From Varroa destructor (lineage: Eukaryota; Arthropoda; Arachnida; Mesostigmata; Varroidae), in contig NW_019211456.1 in the NCBI RefSeq assembly GCF_002443255.2, positions 35,279,795-35,343,794 of the forward strand: a DNA stretch of 64,000 nucleotides, written 5' to 3'. This document shows, one piece after another, positions 12,661 through 24,170 of this stretch (within the stretch, counting starts at the first letter, position 1; every line of letters starts with the position of its first letter). Under the pieces are notes generated by a model. It ran no database searches. It had not been told where the DNA came from and was given only the letters and a program-made list of their open reading frames with translations. The position numbers and the translations under genes are program-made.

Positions 12661-12720
12661 TATATATACAACTGGCTTTGGTCCACGCAGTCCAATTCAA
12701 TGTACCGTTCGTAAGGTCGT
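12661..12720 (+). promoter_or_regulatory. Candidate RNA polymerase II core promoter (TATA plus initiator)
   Basis: A TATATATA box at 12661-12668 is followed by CGCAGTCC. Taking the A of that CAGT at 12689 as the start puts the TATA box at -28. A GGTCG, matching the downstream-promoter-element consensus RGWYV, lies at +27, one base short of the usual +28. No coding exon could be attached downstream: the first ATG of note (near 12808) opens only a five-codon frame. The TATA box could also be a chance AT run. Confidence 0.22.
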
Positions 12721-15700
12721 CGGGGAGTCGGTGTTTATCTCGCTAGTTCACATTCAGCTAACATCGCTGTTCAATATTCACGTCCGCCAGCCATCTGAAA
12801 ATACAATGGACTCAAACAAATAACGGGCAAATATCTGCAACCTCGGCTCGCCATCTACCACGGTCCCAATGCGAGCCTGTAATAAGTTCCATCACATTTT
12901 TACAAGATGGCGGCATAGGCGTTGACTGACGACGTATTTATTATACATATGAATTTACAGAGAGGGGTGATTACTAGTATTGCTTATATAGAAGCTACAG
13001 TTGGCAGTAGGTAGTCAAAAGGATTATAATCGATTGGGTCGGATCTTCTTGCCGACTTATAGTAATAGAACGATATGGCCGTAGTCATTCTAGTACTATA
13101 TTGCTGTAGAGGCCGTGGCAGAAGGAACAGAAATAGCAGTGGTTGCACTTGTGCAAAAGTTGGGGTGGGCAAGCTCCCTGCGCTGGTATCGTTCATCCGA
13201 ATTGTCCTGGATGAATAAAGTTGACGGTCGGTGACGAACCGTCTGCTTGCTGTGTGGCCGGCGGGTTAGAACCAGCTGAGGTAGGGAATAGCTCAACGAG
13301 GGCGCAATATAGGAAAAACGTGGTTCAATAATGAACTTATAGATATAATGTGAGGTTCGTCCGGTCACTTCGAATAAGCAGGCTTGTGTCAACAGTTTCG
13401 TTTATAGACAGGAGACCTAGTTTACTCATGCAGTTTCGTAACCGCGCTCAACCACGTCGACATACAAGCTGTGCTCGAAATGCAGAAGCAGATCCCTAAA
13501 GCATACACCTACCCATATACACAGAAGCTTTCACAGATGGAGGCAGATGTACATAATCGAACTTGAAGATCCCCGTAAGATCCATCCGACCTTCCGGATT
13601 GTAGCAGTGGTCTGTCTATATTCTCTCACAAAAGCGGACGTTGCTGTGTAGATTTCTTGTGGCAGTGGTTGTATAAGCGCCGTAAAGAAAATGGAAACAA
13701 ATTCTGACGATGGTGGGGCTAGTGAATGGAAAGGTCATTGCCGGTTTATAATGTTGCTAGATCAAGTGCGACGAACGGACTAATGGCGCTAGTCTATGAT
13801 ACGTATAGAACAGTGTCTTGCTGTCGGTAGTATAACGGTTTGCACCGCCTACGAAACTGGCGTGGGGATTTCTATTGAAAAGACGTAATTATAGCACGTC
13901 GAATATAAATATGGAGCAGATTAATGCGAGCACGAGAATCGGATAAACCAACCATTACCTTGGTAGGAATGTTGAAAGCTATTGATTAATTCGTAAACCT
14001 GCTCTTTGATCATTCACTGGTTAAGATTCTATGTCCTATTCGTCGTCTATTTTAAGGTCGTTCGTCCGTGCGGATATGGCTATTTGAGGCATATAATTAC
14101 ATCCAGATACCACGTCTAGTTCAAACTGTCTCAGTGGCTGAAAGAACATGTAAATGCTTTACTTTTGAAGTAAAACTCCATATCCAACCGCAGAATAATA
14201 GACTGTCATGACATACGGTCCAATATTTTTTCTTCAGTCTGTGCACATTGGCTGTAGTGTAAGGCTTTACTTAACTTTGAAATACGTACAGTGTCATACG
14301 AAAATAGCACTCTTAGTAGTGAGCAAACGTTTGTGTACAAAGTTTCGCCAAGTTACGTATCAGGTCCTACCTCTTAATCTTTTCGGGCAGCCTTTGATGT
14401 CTTCGTATGCGATATCAATAAGACGCATGGCGTATCCAAAGTACAGTAACGCATTTTATTTCTGATGGCCTTCACGTTATCGAACTGCATCGCTTCGCAG
14501 CGATTTCGTTGAACTTACTATAGCTGCGGACCTGAAAACAGTGGATGACTATCGTAGTTGATCATATGGAAAGTGTTATTTTAAGTCTAAAGAAGAAAAG
14601 GCAAAAAGAGCGGTGTATATCTTCAGTTCTGGCGATGTACATATGGAATAGCATGTTGGAGAGTCTTCAACTGGCTGTTTGGAGATGCCCCTTGTCAGCA
14701 GAGTAATGCCACCAGTTGAAGCGGTGCGGTTATTCTACATTGGGATCACGTACTACTGCGCATCAACGGCCGCCTCCAAAGTATTTCGGGGGACCCTGTC
14801 ATGTCTTGTCTCTGTGAGGCTGTTGCTCCTTGAGGAATTTCTACCAGGTTAGTCTTCAACACGTACGACAGTCTGGGCTGCTACGCTAAACAAAGGACCG
14901 TATCAAGCGTTTGCCTTCCCCGTGCTGTGATTAGGCCAAGCATACACAAAAAAAAATGTAAATAACGCGACGATATTCTTACGCAGATAGAAATCGGCAC
15001 GACCGATTTGGGTTTACTGCGGCGTATAAACTGTTTTTCTCACTTATTTACAATTTCAATCACATAAGCCGCTGTAGAAAAAACATTTCGTTGCAATGAT
15101 TTGAAATATCTATTGCAGTGCCTTTGAGAATACCTTAACAGACCTTTTTCGCAGAAAATTAAGTGGAGGTAATTAGTGGAGCATTTTATGTTAAATGTTC
15201 GGTCGGAATAAATTTCCGTCTCTAATTATCCCGAGCTTCCCTAATACATAAGACCCACAGCTGGTTGTGGTGTAACTAGCCGTACAAACTGTAATACAAT
15301 AATTTGAAAGAACGGCATAATTTCCACTCAAATTGTCTATTTACGTTTATAAATATGAATATTTTTGGTAGATAACTTTTCATATATGCAACGTTAGAAT
15401 CTTGAGCTAGTAAAACATGTAGCTATTAAGCATACTGTTGTGAACTCATTGTTATTTTTCGAAAAATATTGTAAACATGAGCTTATTTGACCTTTTCAGG
15501 TTTTTGTTCAAACGTAGTTAGTAGGAATTATGAAATTGAGGCCATTTCAACTAGCCGGACTTAAGCCCATACATTTTATATTCAATTTGCAAATCGCATC
15601 TGCCTCACGTTTTTAGTATGTGTTCCGTGTGTATACACAAATATTCCTGAATTAGTACCACGGTGTTTAAATATGCTCGAGTCAATGTACTTTTCCAGGA

Positions 15701-18700
15701 CTGTGTCCGTCTGGTGTGTCAGGAAGCCAGCATTGCGACTTTTCTCCGGGCGCGTACATATGTACAACAGTGCTTTCTTTTTTTTCATCCGTATATTGTT
15801 TCCGCGTGAGTTGTTGTCGTCATCCCCAGACGAGTTACCCGCACCCGTAAGGGATACTCGCTCACCTCCGCACCTATTTGTGCTGTATGTTACCTTCGCT
15901 TTTTCTTTTGCCGTTGTAGCGCGCCTTTTCCTCGCTATTTGTCACCTATTTTTCGTTTTTATCGTTCTGCAATGCAGATTTCGAATGGACGAAAGGTGAT
16001 GAAGCCCGAGCTTGCTGCAGACGTTACTGCTGCTTTCTCTTCCAGGAAGGTTTCTCTGTAGGCTTCTCTGTCCTGTTCTCCTTTTCCTGCCTCGATTCTC
16101 TTCACAGTAGTGTCCGCGGACTAGGCCGTTAGTCCTGCATGTCCTGATCGTTTGTATCGGATATCACTTAGCTGACGATCATATTTCGATCACTCGTAGG
16201 TCGTTGTTACAGCTGGTTGTAGTGCACAATTGGACGACTAACGTAGCCGATGCAGCATACGACCGAGGAGCATAAGAAACCGAGACCTCCATTTATGACA
16301 AAACCGTTCAAGGGCCGGCAACTCTCACCCGCTTTCCTCGTTATTGCTGGTGCTGCTGCTGCTGCTTCTGCGTACAATACAGCCCCGAAAATAGTGGCAG
16401 AAATGGAAATAGCAGAAGCAGCTACACACTATGGTCATTGCTATGTGGGGCACTAGTTGGGCAGTGTCGCTGTCACATCAACCATATCACATACATCCAC
16501 ATGCAATCATACATATCGCATTGCAAGTGTCAATGATCTGTTATCGGATTACATGCGGCGTGCAGTGTATCATTGCTCGTATGGTGGACCGTGGACCAGT
16601 GCATCCAATACCCAGCTAGCCCCGTCCCCTGTTGCTTACAAACACAAAGAAGCGAAGGTATCCAGAGAGCCATTCGATGATTATTGCTGTTGGTATCGCG
16701 GTTGCACTTCTAGCCTCCAGTCATATACCTCGATAGTAAATTTGAAGCAATCGTGTTTGCTCGACTGCGGCGTTGTCCAACTTGCGTATACATACGGGAG
16801 CTATTGCGGTCCTCATATCAGCCCGAAAATGCTCGGCCGTCTCAATGAAAAAGATTTTAGGTCAAGGATATATTGTACGATGTGGTAAAAGATGGGTATA
16901 ACATCGACGACGACAGTCCTGGTGGCTAACGCTTAATGGCGATCATTCTATGTCGATAAACGGTCTGGCTCAGCCTAATGACGAGACGCCTTAAATACGG
17001 GCGGCAAAATCGCTCTTTCACCGATAGTTTCTCTTACCACGGACAATCAGCCTGCATCCATTCCAGCTGAGACGATGCATATTTTTTGATAGGCATCGTT
17101 CGCAAGTTTTAAACATATAGCTTAGTACTGCTTTTTTGAGATGTACGATTCTTGAAATTAACGAATGCAGTAAATGAAATTATTTTACATTTAATTCCTG
17201 TGATTTTCCAGGTGCTTACGATCTATAATAACGGTGATGTCAAAATAATGCTCTCTAATGTGACGCTCTGTTTGGCGCTGACATTTTGGGGAACGCCATC
17301 TAAAATCTAGCCTTTAGAGGTACCTGTAACATTGTATCAATGCGATCAGCACAACATTACAGCTAGATAATCTATACGTAATTGTTTTGTGCATTTTACG
17401 GGTGCTAAAAATATCATACTCTACTCTAGACATCTAAAATGAAGAAGAATTCAATGAAAATCCAAGATATGTATTTATTTGACTGTATAGCCAAAAAAAA
17501 AACAAAATGCAAATACTGATAATTTATATGCTGAGCAAATGAACCTTAAAAGATATAGATATTCTATTTTTTCCGGACTAAATTATGATTTCGTCTTTGC
17601 CCTGTGCTAAAAAGAGAAGTTCAGGCCATGCTCGTCTGTCTCCGTTATGTCGTATTGTTACCTCGCAAAAAAAATAAGCAAATTTTTTCTGCCAGCGATC
17701 GTCGTACGACCCTTCTAGAAGCGGAAGCGCATCGAGATAATGGAAAGTATTGTAGAAAAGGGCTAGAAGATGGAAATATGTAGTAGCTTGAAGAAAAAAC
17801 ACGCGGACGCCTCGGAGCTACACTTCGAAAAAATACAATATATACACGTATGCAGAAAAACAACGAGCATCGCGCAGCTAAAAAAATGTCGGTCATTTTT
17901 AATAAAAAGTCACGTCGTGGCTAAAGTTTGCACTGTACTTCTACTAATGTAACAAAAATGGCTGCTTTTCCTTTCCCGATCGTTTGCGCTTCACAGACAA
18001 ATTGTCCTTCCGCCATTCCGTCCTCTTAATGAGTGAATGGCACGTCTTAAAGCCTGATAGATCTTACCACCAAAAGAAGGACTTCAGTGAAGAAAAGTTT
18101 GCCGTATAACATTATGTAGTCGAGAAACCGCTTCAGCGTGTACAGTTATACCAGTGTAAGACAAAGTGCACGAAAAACATTATACACAAATCTCTATCTG
18201 TATGAGGTAGAGATACACAGAAAAAAAGCACTTAACTAAAAGATGTGAGCAGCTCAGTAAAGATAATTTTACTTCAGCCGCAAATTTCATTTTGCAATAT
18301 TCAAAATGCGGTCAAATCTTTCTAGGCGTGCACAACTAACGAATTTAATTGTCGATTTTAATTCGGTCGTTCGCATCTGTACGTAAAACTTTACGTATAA
18401 AAAAATACTTTGCCTGGCATATAGATAGATTAGTAAGTGCAATCCTGGATTTAAAGAACAACTCCGCGGAGGTCCCTAGGCTACGACCATGATTTCAAAT
18501 AGCTACCAGTTAGCTAGGACTTCTATGGGCAAAAGACATATTGTTAGTTTTTCCAACTAGGTACCTGATTTATCAGTGGAGTATATTCTAATATCTAGCC
18601 ACTAGCTAAACAGAAGGATAACCACAGAAACACGTTAGGGCACCGCTGCTAGTTAAAAAGGTTTGGAGCATAACTGACGTAGCATCCGTTCTCACTTTGT

Positions 18701-19600
18701 TAACGCTAACAAATTGTTTACCGATTGCTCATGGAACTAGCGCTGGCAGGGTATATGACGAATGGTTTTTGGTCCCTGTTCGTTCTACGGCAAACCATCA
18801 AATAAATACAACAGTATTGCAGAATTGACAAGCAATAACGGAAAATAATTCGTAATTTCACAGATAGTTACATGGAACTACAAACGAGGAAATAGATTTC
18901 TTTCAACTTTTGGCGCGTCATCCAACTGCTGCCCGGTTTCAATTCAAAAAATAGTCTGCAGCGCCATTTTGGCTTACTCTAGTAATCTATCGGGCACAGA
19001 AACTGTGAGTGTTTTCTATGTTTCTTCACTTTTCCCGAAGTTCGATATGTTTTGCTCTGGATACAAATGAAAATTGTCTTAGACTTGAATGGATTAAAAG
19101 CTATTTTTTTATGCGCAATGAACCAATTCGAGATCCGCATTCCTTATACGTTGGGGTGCACAAGCTAACACTTCCTTGAACAACACCTTCCGTAGAACAT
19201 TATCGCGTTAGTACGAATATATCCGAGTTCGGATAGGATTCAGTGCTTTAATGGAATGCTTAAAAGCGGTACCGGACTGAAAATTCGAAACGTAGAGTGT
19301 TCGACGTACGGGCATAACAACGGTGCCGACATTTTAAAAGCATATGCACTGCTGACTGGTAACTTACATGACCTATGATGGAGATTTTATCTTTATTCGG
19401 ATGAAAAACGTTTTTTCCTTATTTGTTTTTATTCTGACATGATGGAAATTGACTCGTCATGCTTTGGTGATCGTCTCGTCAATGATTAATCCTAACTAAA
19501 AAATTACCCTTCGATTCATTGACAGTTCTGAGGCTGTAATAACATCTCGGTAATCAGAGAAGTACGATCTTGTATTGCCTATGTAGCGTGAGGTGTGCTG
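12720..19600. other. Long non-coding stretch; minor features only
   Basis: A short (TGC)5 run lies at 16351-16366. A strong pyrimidine tract ending in TTCACAG (AG at 16106-16107) looks like a 3' splice site, but all three frames beyond it close within about 30 nt. Around 16.25-16.9 kb two frames (68 and 143 codons) abut. The longer opens on TTG and has no recognisable content. I call no gene. Confidence 0.5.
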
Positions 19601-19639
19601 AAGAACGATTATAACACACGAGCTGGCATTATAGCAGTT

Positions 19640-21400
19640 ATATGAACTTTCTCTTACAATTAGGTTACCTTTTTAGTATAATTTAATAATAAATAGTTAG
19701 TATAATGTCGTTACATAATGTTACGTGGTCGTTTTGTTTTACCTTTAAAAAAACAATACAGTTGACATTTTTAAATCAACGTGCCTATTAGGTCATTAGT
19801 GAATATAGCACAAGCTGGCTTATTACACTTGTTTATTAGATACCGCGCTTACACTATGCTATCAAATCTTACACCTTTAAGGATTTGCCGTACTCCCAAG
19901 ACGGCTGTTTGTTTCGTGGCAGTGCTGGCGATCTAGGCCATAGAAGCGCATTATATGGGGCGAGTTAAAGCCCTTTTGGGTATCTTCTTTCGACCCCCAC
20001 GTACGCGTGGCCCCCTAGCGTGTTCTCAAAAGAAAATAAGGCATGGCAGCAGCAGTAGCAAAAACCTTGCTACAGGACGCAGCCATGAATATCAATCAGG
20101 CCCCATTCTTTGTAAACGAGCATCCAAGAGGCTATTGCATTACTATCCTTTGAAGAGCCATTAGGGCAGATAGAGACCCCACCTCGTTTTTACTATCCCG
20201 ATAAACCTACCGCCGAATGTGCTTCCAACAGAATCAACCTAACCGGTCTGGATGCAAACCTCCCCTAGGTATCGCGCAGATGAAATGCTACACATTGTAA
20301 TGTCGAGCAGAATGATGTTAACCTGTTGACAAACCTATTTCTAATAAATCTTAGGCGATCACCTTTGTCAGAGATTGCTTAAGAAATACGGCTAGTAAAC
20401 GCTTGTACATAATGGCTTGCCGATGTTGAACAATATCGCAGATTTTTTTTTCATTCGTGATTTTTATGACACTATGAAGTAAACAACGTCGATTATAGCT
20501 GCCGTATTAGATGAGCCTGAGTGCCGAAAATAACAGACAATTTATGTCCCTGTTTCATTTGGGCACGGATGATCTGCTTGGCGAAACTATGAAGTGTTAT
20601 TTCCAAATTCTTACGGCTAATTAGGCTTTGAGTGCCTATGCGAAACTCTTTGACCCGCTAGTTTCTATTTGAGAGATTTTGCAGCTATGCGGCGTGCGCT
20701 GCGTACGGGAAATCACAATAACCATGGTAGGCCCATGAAGGCAAAACTGAAATGACTCATCACGCTGGCATAGCTGGGGATGTTGATCCGTGTGTCGATC
20801 ACGGTCGCTCTACCTGTAACGCGTCGCTTGCAACATACTTCCTTTCTGGAGAGGTGGGCACCCTACAACGCCCAAGCCAGTCATTTCTCGTATCGTTCAG
20901 CTTTGATCCCACTTGGGCCCTTTTTGCCTTATTCGATAGTACATCCTCACTCAGTTGCGCGTTTTTTATTTTTGACTTTTGCCAGATTCTTAGTATTCCT
21001 ATATCTGTTTAGTGTATGCCTACCCTTATAATAGTACCCATGTTAAAATAACAACTACGACTAATGCTAAACTAAAAAAAAAAATTATATATATAATTCG
21101 CTTATATTTAACTGTTAGCGTTTCAAACGTTTTCATGACGAAATTAAAATAGATACCCCAACATTTTGGAAAAATATCGAAGTAGCTAATATAACCAAAA
21201 TCTGCCTTAAACCTAACTTCTAACCAACATGCGCCCAGCGCCAACCTAAGATTAAGGTTTCAGTTCGCACTATCTAGGCCGCATATATGGATCGGATCTC
21301 ATGAAGGATAACGGTAAAGACCCGTAGCCCCAATGGCTCGTTTTGCACTTCCGATGGACACCTCGCCGATTGTTGGTCTTCTACAACAACCGATGGGCCC
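19640..21400 (+). repeat. Copy A of a diverged segmental or tandem duplication (about 2.78 kb offset)
   Basis: Many short matches to the 22.4-24.2 kb segment occur in the same order and orientation at a nearly constant offset of about 2.75-2.81 kb. Examples (A vs B): CAGAGATTGCTTAAG at 20369 vs CACAGATCGCTTAAG at 23169; TTTCATTTGGGCACG at 20553 vs TTTCACTTGGGCACG at 23336; CTCATCACGCTGGC at 20756 vs CTCATCACGTTGGC at 23532; GAGCATCC at 20118 vs 22890; AGCTGGCTT at 19813 vs 22627; ATGGCTCGTT at 21332 vs 24128. Overall identity looks like 55-65% with gaps, so the duplication is old or fast-evolving. Whether the unit was a gene or a transposon is unclear. An 84-codon frame at 21333-21587 overlaps its 3' end. 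The edges are approximate. Confidence 0.5.
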
Positions 21401-21589
21401 ACTGAGTACCCTGACAGTCGACGCCGACGGCAACAGACATCAAGTGCGCATCAATGCTTCAGCTCTTCGTGACTGCGTCTTCGATCTTCTTTTAAGCGAC
21501 GGCAAACAACGTACGAGTTATGGCACGAAATCCTTCGCGCCTGCGACTCGGATACCTTTTTGCTTTCGGTCGAAGCTAGATTGCTAGCT

Positions 21590-22400
21590 CTCCACGTCGT
21601 AGACGTTCCTTTTTATAGTCTTTTGCCACAGCCGATGAGCTTTACCCATGTGTATCTTATAATGCAATCGGCCCACAATGAGGATACCTTGAGCTGACTA
21701 AGCGGAATAATTAGCGCCAGATTCATTTTTTGTAACGTGTTAGTGGAGAGTACGTGTTACTTTGGCCCCCAACGAACCAGATAACGCAGTGGGTTGTTTG
21801 CGCCATCTCTCGATGAGGTGAGCTTTCTGTAATATTTGCGCAGATCCTTTGACAGCGCTAGTAACATGTCTTCGGAAATTTTCTCTAATACCGGAACGCA
21901 CACGACGATCGTTTCGGGCTTTGTCACGCGTGCGACTGACCATAAGCGGTCGTATATCGGGCGAGTTGCCGCTCTCGAAGGTTCAAATGGATGCCTACAC
22001 TGTAGCTACAAGGCATCACGTAACTGCTCAAAGGTGCTGTAAACCCGTGCCCGTAGAAAATTAGTTACAAATATCTTTACTGCGCGTCACTGTCTCTGTC
22101 GACGTGTTTCTTATAATAAAATCTCCTTTCTTTGACGGTCACACTTCTCACAAATATCAGTCTAGCATACGCCTTACTCGCGTAACGATTGTCTAAACAT
22201 GCACCTAACCATTTTCTTTCAAGCAACCACTGTATCTGAAGAAATACTGCCTACGCATAATATTAGCTAGGTGCTCATAAGGTCTATTTATGCTGATATA
22301 GCGTAAATGGCATACACGATCACATGACTGCATGCTTTTGGCGTTCTCTCTAAATTCACTTGTTTGAGTTACATACGTCCATCCACGGATATCTCGACTG
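21590..22400. other. Spacer between the two duplicated segments
   Basis: Several overlapping short frames on both strands, none recognisable. I did not find matches at the 2.78-kb offset here, so either the duplicated unit is shorter than its period or this part has diverged beyond recognition. Confidence 0.4.
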
Positions 22401-22404
22401 TTCA

Positions 22405-24170
22405 CAAGTTCCTTCTAGTTACGTCGTTCTACTTGCACTCATCTGGTGAAAACTGATCAGTCTTCGCAAATGGGTTCATCTCCTGGCGCTCATTGCTGCC
22501 GTCGCCATTAATGACGTGAAGTCTGACTTGGCAAAGACGCTTCTAACGAATGACCATTTCGGTCGAGAAGATACGAACAGTATGGACGGCATCGATGCCC
22601 TGTTTGAAGTTATGGGGTGAGATGCTAGCTGGCTTGGAGAAACCTGTCGTTAACGTTGAGTGTTGTGCGTGACGTGAGTGTGCTCATAAAAATCTCCGCG
22701 ATTTTTGCTGGAATCGTGGTTTATTGATACCCCATCATTACTGAAACACTGGCGATGCGCAACTCATGTATGTCCTGATAATTTAGCGACCAGCCGAAAT
22801 CGGGCTGATATCCTCGGCTTACATGACATATTCGTCGCTGCTGATTGTCCCTCCTTAACACCCCTAAGCGTCTCACCAAACCGTTTGCTGAGCATCCGAA
22901 CCATCAACTCTAAACAATGCACGAATGTTCTCCAGGCCATCCAATTTGCGTCAACGTTAAGCCTTAGAACTTCTACCTTCAAAAATAGTCACCCTGATTC
23001 AGCTAGAGAATGGTGTTCTTCCTTAGCTGCTTTCCTTTGGCGTGGTACAAGGGATTTCACCAGTGACGCAGTTCTAAAGTAACAATATAGTCTGGATGTC
23101 GTGTCGCTATGTCAAGTCACCAAATGTCATCATGCGGGTTTTGTGCCTCACGTTCGACTCTAAAATTCACAGATCGCTTAAGGGTTAGAGCGCAAACGTT
23201 TACCATGATGGCACAGGAGCTTTCGGCGACAATGCGGATTCCTTACTGGTAAGTTCCATAGAATCAACACTGGTCGATCCTGAGACAGAGGATTTCTAAC
23301 AACACTTAGAGACATATCGAAAATGTGTGGCCTAATTTCACTTGGGCACGATCAACCCAAATGGCGATACGGCTAAGCACTATTCTCTGGGTCTTACAAC
23401 GGGGTCAGCTGTTATAACATTACAAAACTTGCCAATCACTACTAGAGAGACCAACATACCGGTCATTCGCGTAACCTGATCACTCAAACGCAGCAGCTCC
23501 TATAATCCACTATGCGGGTGATCCGAGATCCCTCATCACGTTGGCGCTGCTACTGCTGATGGTAACCTTTGAATCGATCGTGGATATCATAACGAGAACA
23601 GGCGGTTTGTGACGCCTATATGGCTTTAAAACGACGGCGATTTGGAATAATAGAATCTCGTTCATGAAGCTGTCTTTATATCCGTAAGTTTAGTAAATAT
23701 CGTCTGTCCATACATTGAGTATCCCCGAATGGATTAGCGTGCGTGCCTGCCTTAGTAAGGAACTATTGTACTACGCATACATAGAACACGCTTTCCAACA
23801 ACGAACATTGTTTTGCCGAAGCGGCGATGAAACCTGAAAACACCTAATATATCAAAGTGCAATGTAATCTATGTGAGTGCGCAGAGCGGTATTTTTCTAA
23901 GCCGTATGTATCCACAGGTTCTCGCGCATAACAGAATATAGATAGACTCGCACATAGCAGTCAAGTACGTGTGACTGTGTCGCAATGCGCTTTCTACAAC
24001 ACTAGATATTTATTCATTGGAGCTTATCCAGTTTGGCACATTTCGTATGGATGTCACGCCGCGATGAATGTTAAAAGCCCATTCCGACGGGAGGTATTAA
24101 AGAAAGCTTTCTCACAAATTACAGAAGATGGCTCGTTGGGGAAGATGGAACGTTAACAATGAACGTAACT
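22405..24170 (+). repeat. Copy B of the diverged duplication
   Basis: This is the partner of the 19.64-21.40 kb segment, same strand, offset about 2.78 kb. It contains several uninterpreted frames. One at about 22455-22620 (plus) includes WVHLLALIAAVAINDVKSDL and looks like a hydrophobic stretch followed by a polar domain. Another at 22705-23082 (plus, opening on TTG) is cysteine- and serine-rich. A good donor-like GTAAGTT is present at about 23250. The 3' end holds the receptor-like fragment described separately. On the minus strand the conserved TTGGGCACG block reads LIVPK, so a retroelement origin on that strand is an alternative. Confidence 0.5.
23758..24156 (+). pseudogene. Ionotropic glutamate/ionotropic receptor-like fragment (second ligand-binding lobe), probably decayed
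   Basis: The frame open from about 23932 to the TAA at 24154-24156 ends with ISYGCHAAMNVKSPFRREV and then KAFSQITEDGSLGKMER. In ionotropic glutamate receptors and arthropod ionotropic receptors (IRs) the C-terminal part of lobe S2 reads Y-G, hydrophobics, K-x-S-P-(F/Y/L)-R, then a helix with E-x-G-x-L and a K/W-rich end. That order and spacing are matched; the usual final W would fall just after the stop. About 130-210 nt upstream, ELLYYAYIEHAFQQ (23758-23836) resembles the S2 segment with Y-A-(Y/F)-I-E. Further upstream, a hydrophobic frame near 23500-23613 (RSLITLALLLLMVTF) sits where transmembrane segment M3 could be. The pieces lie in different frames with no clean introns between them, so a pseudogene is likelier than a working gene. 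No channel motif such as SYTANL was found. Confidence 0.35.

Noticed and set aside
16457..16888. 143-codon frame following another open frame
   Set aside because: It opens on TTG, its cysteines are not in a recognisable pattern, and chance length explains it.
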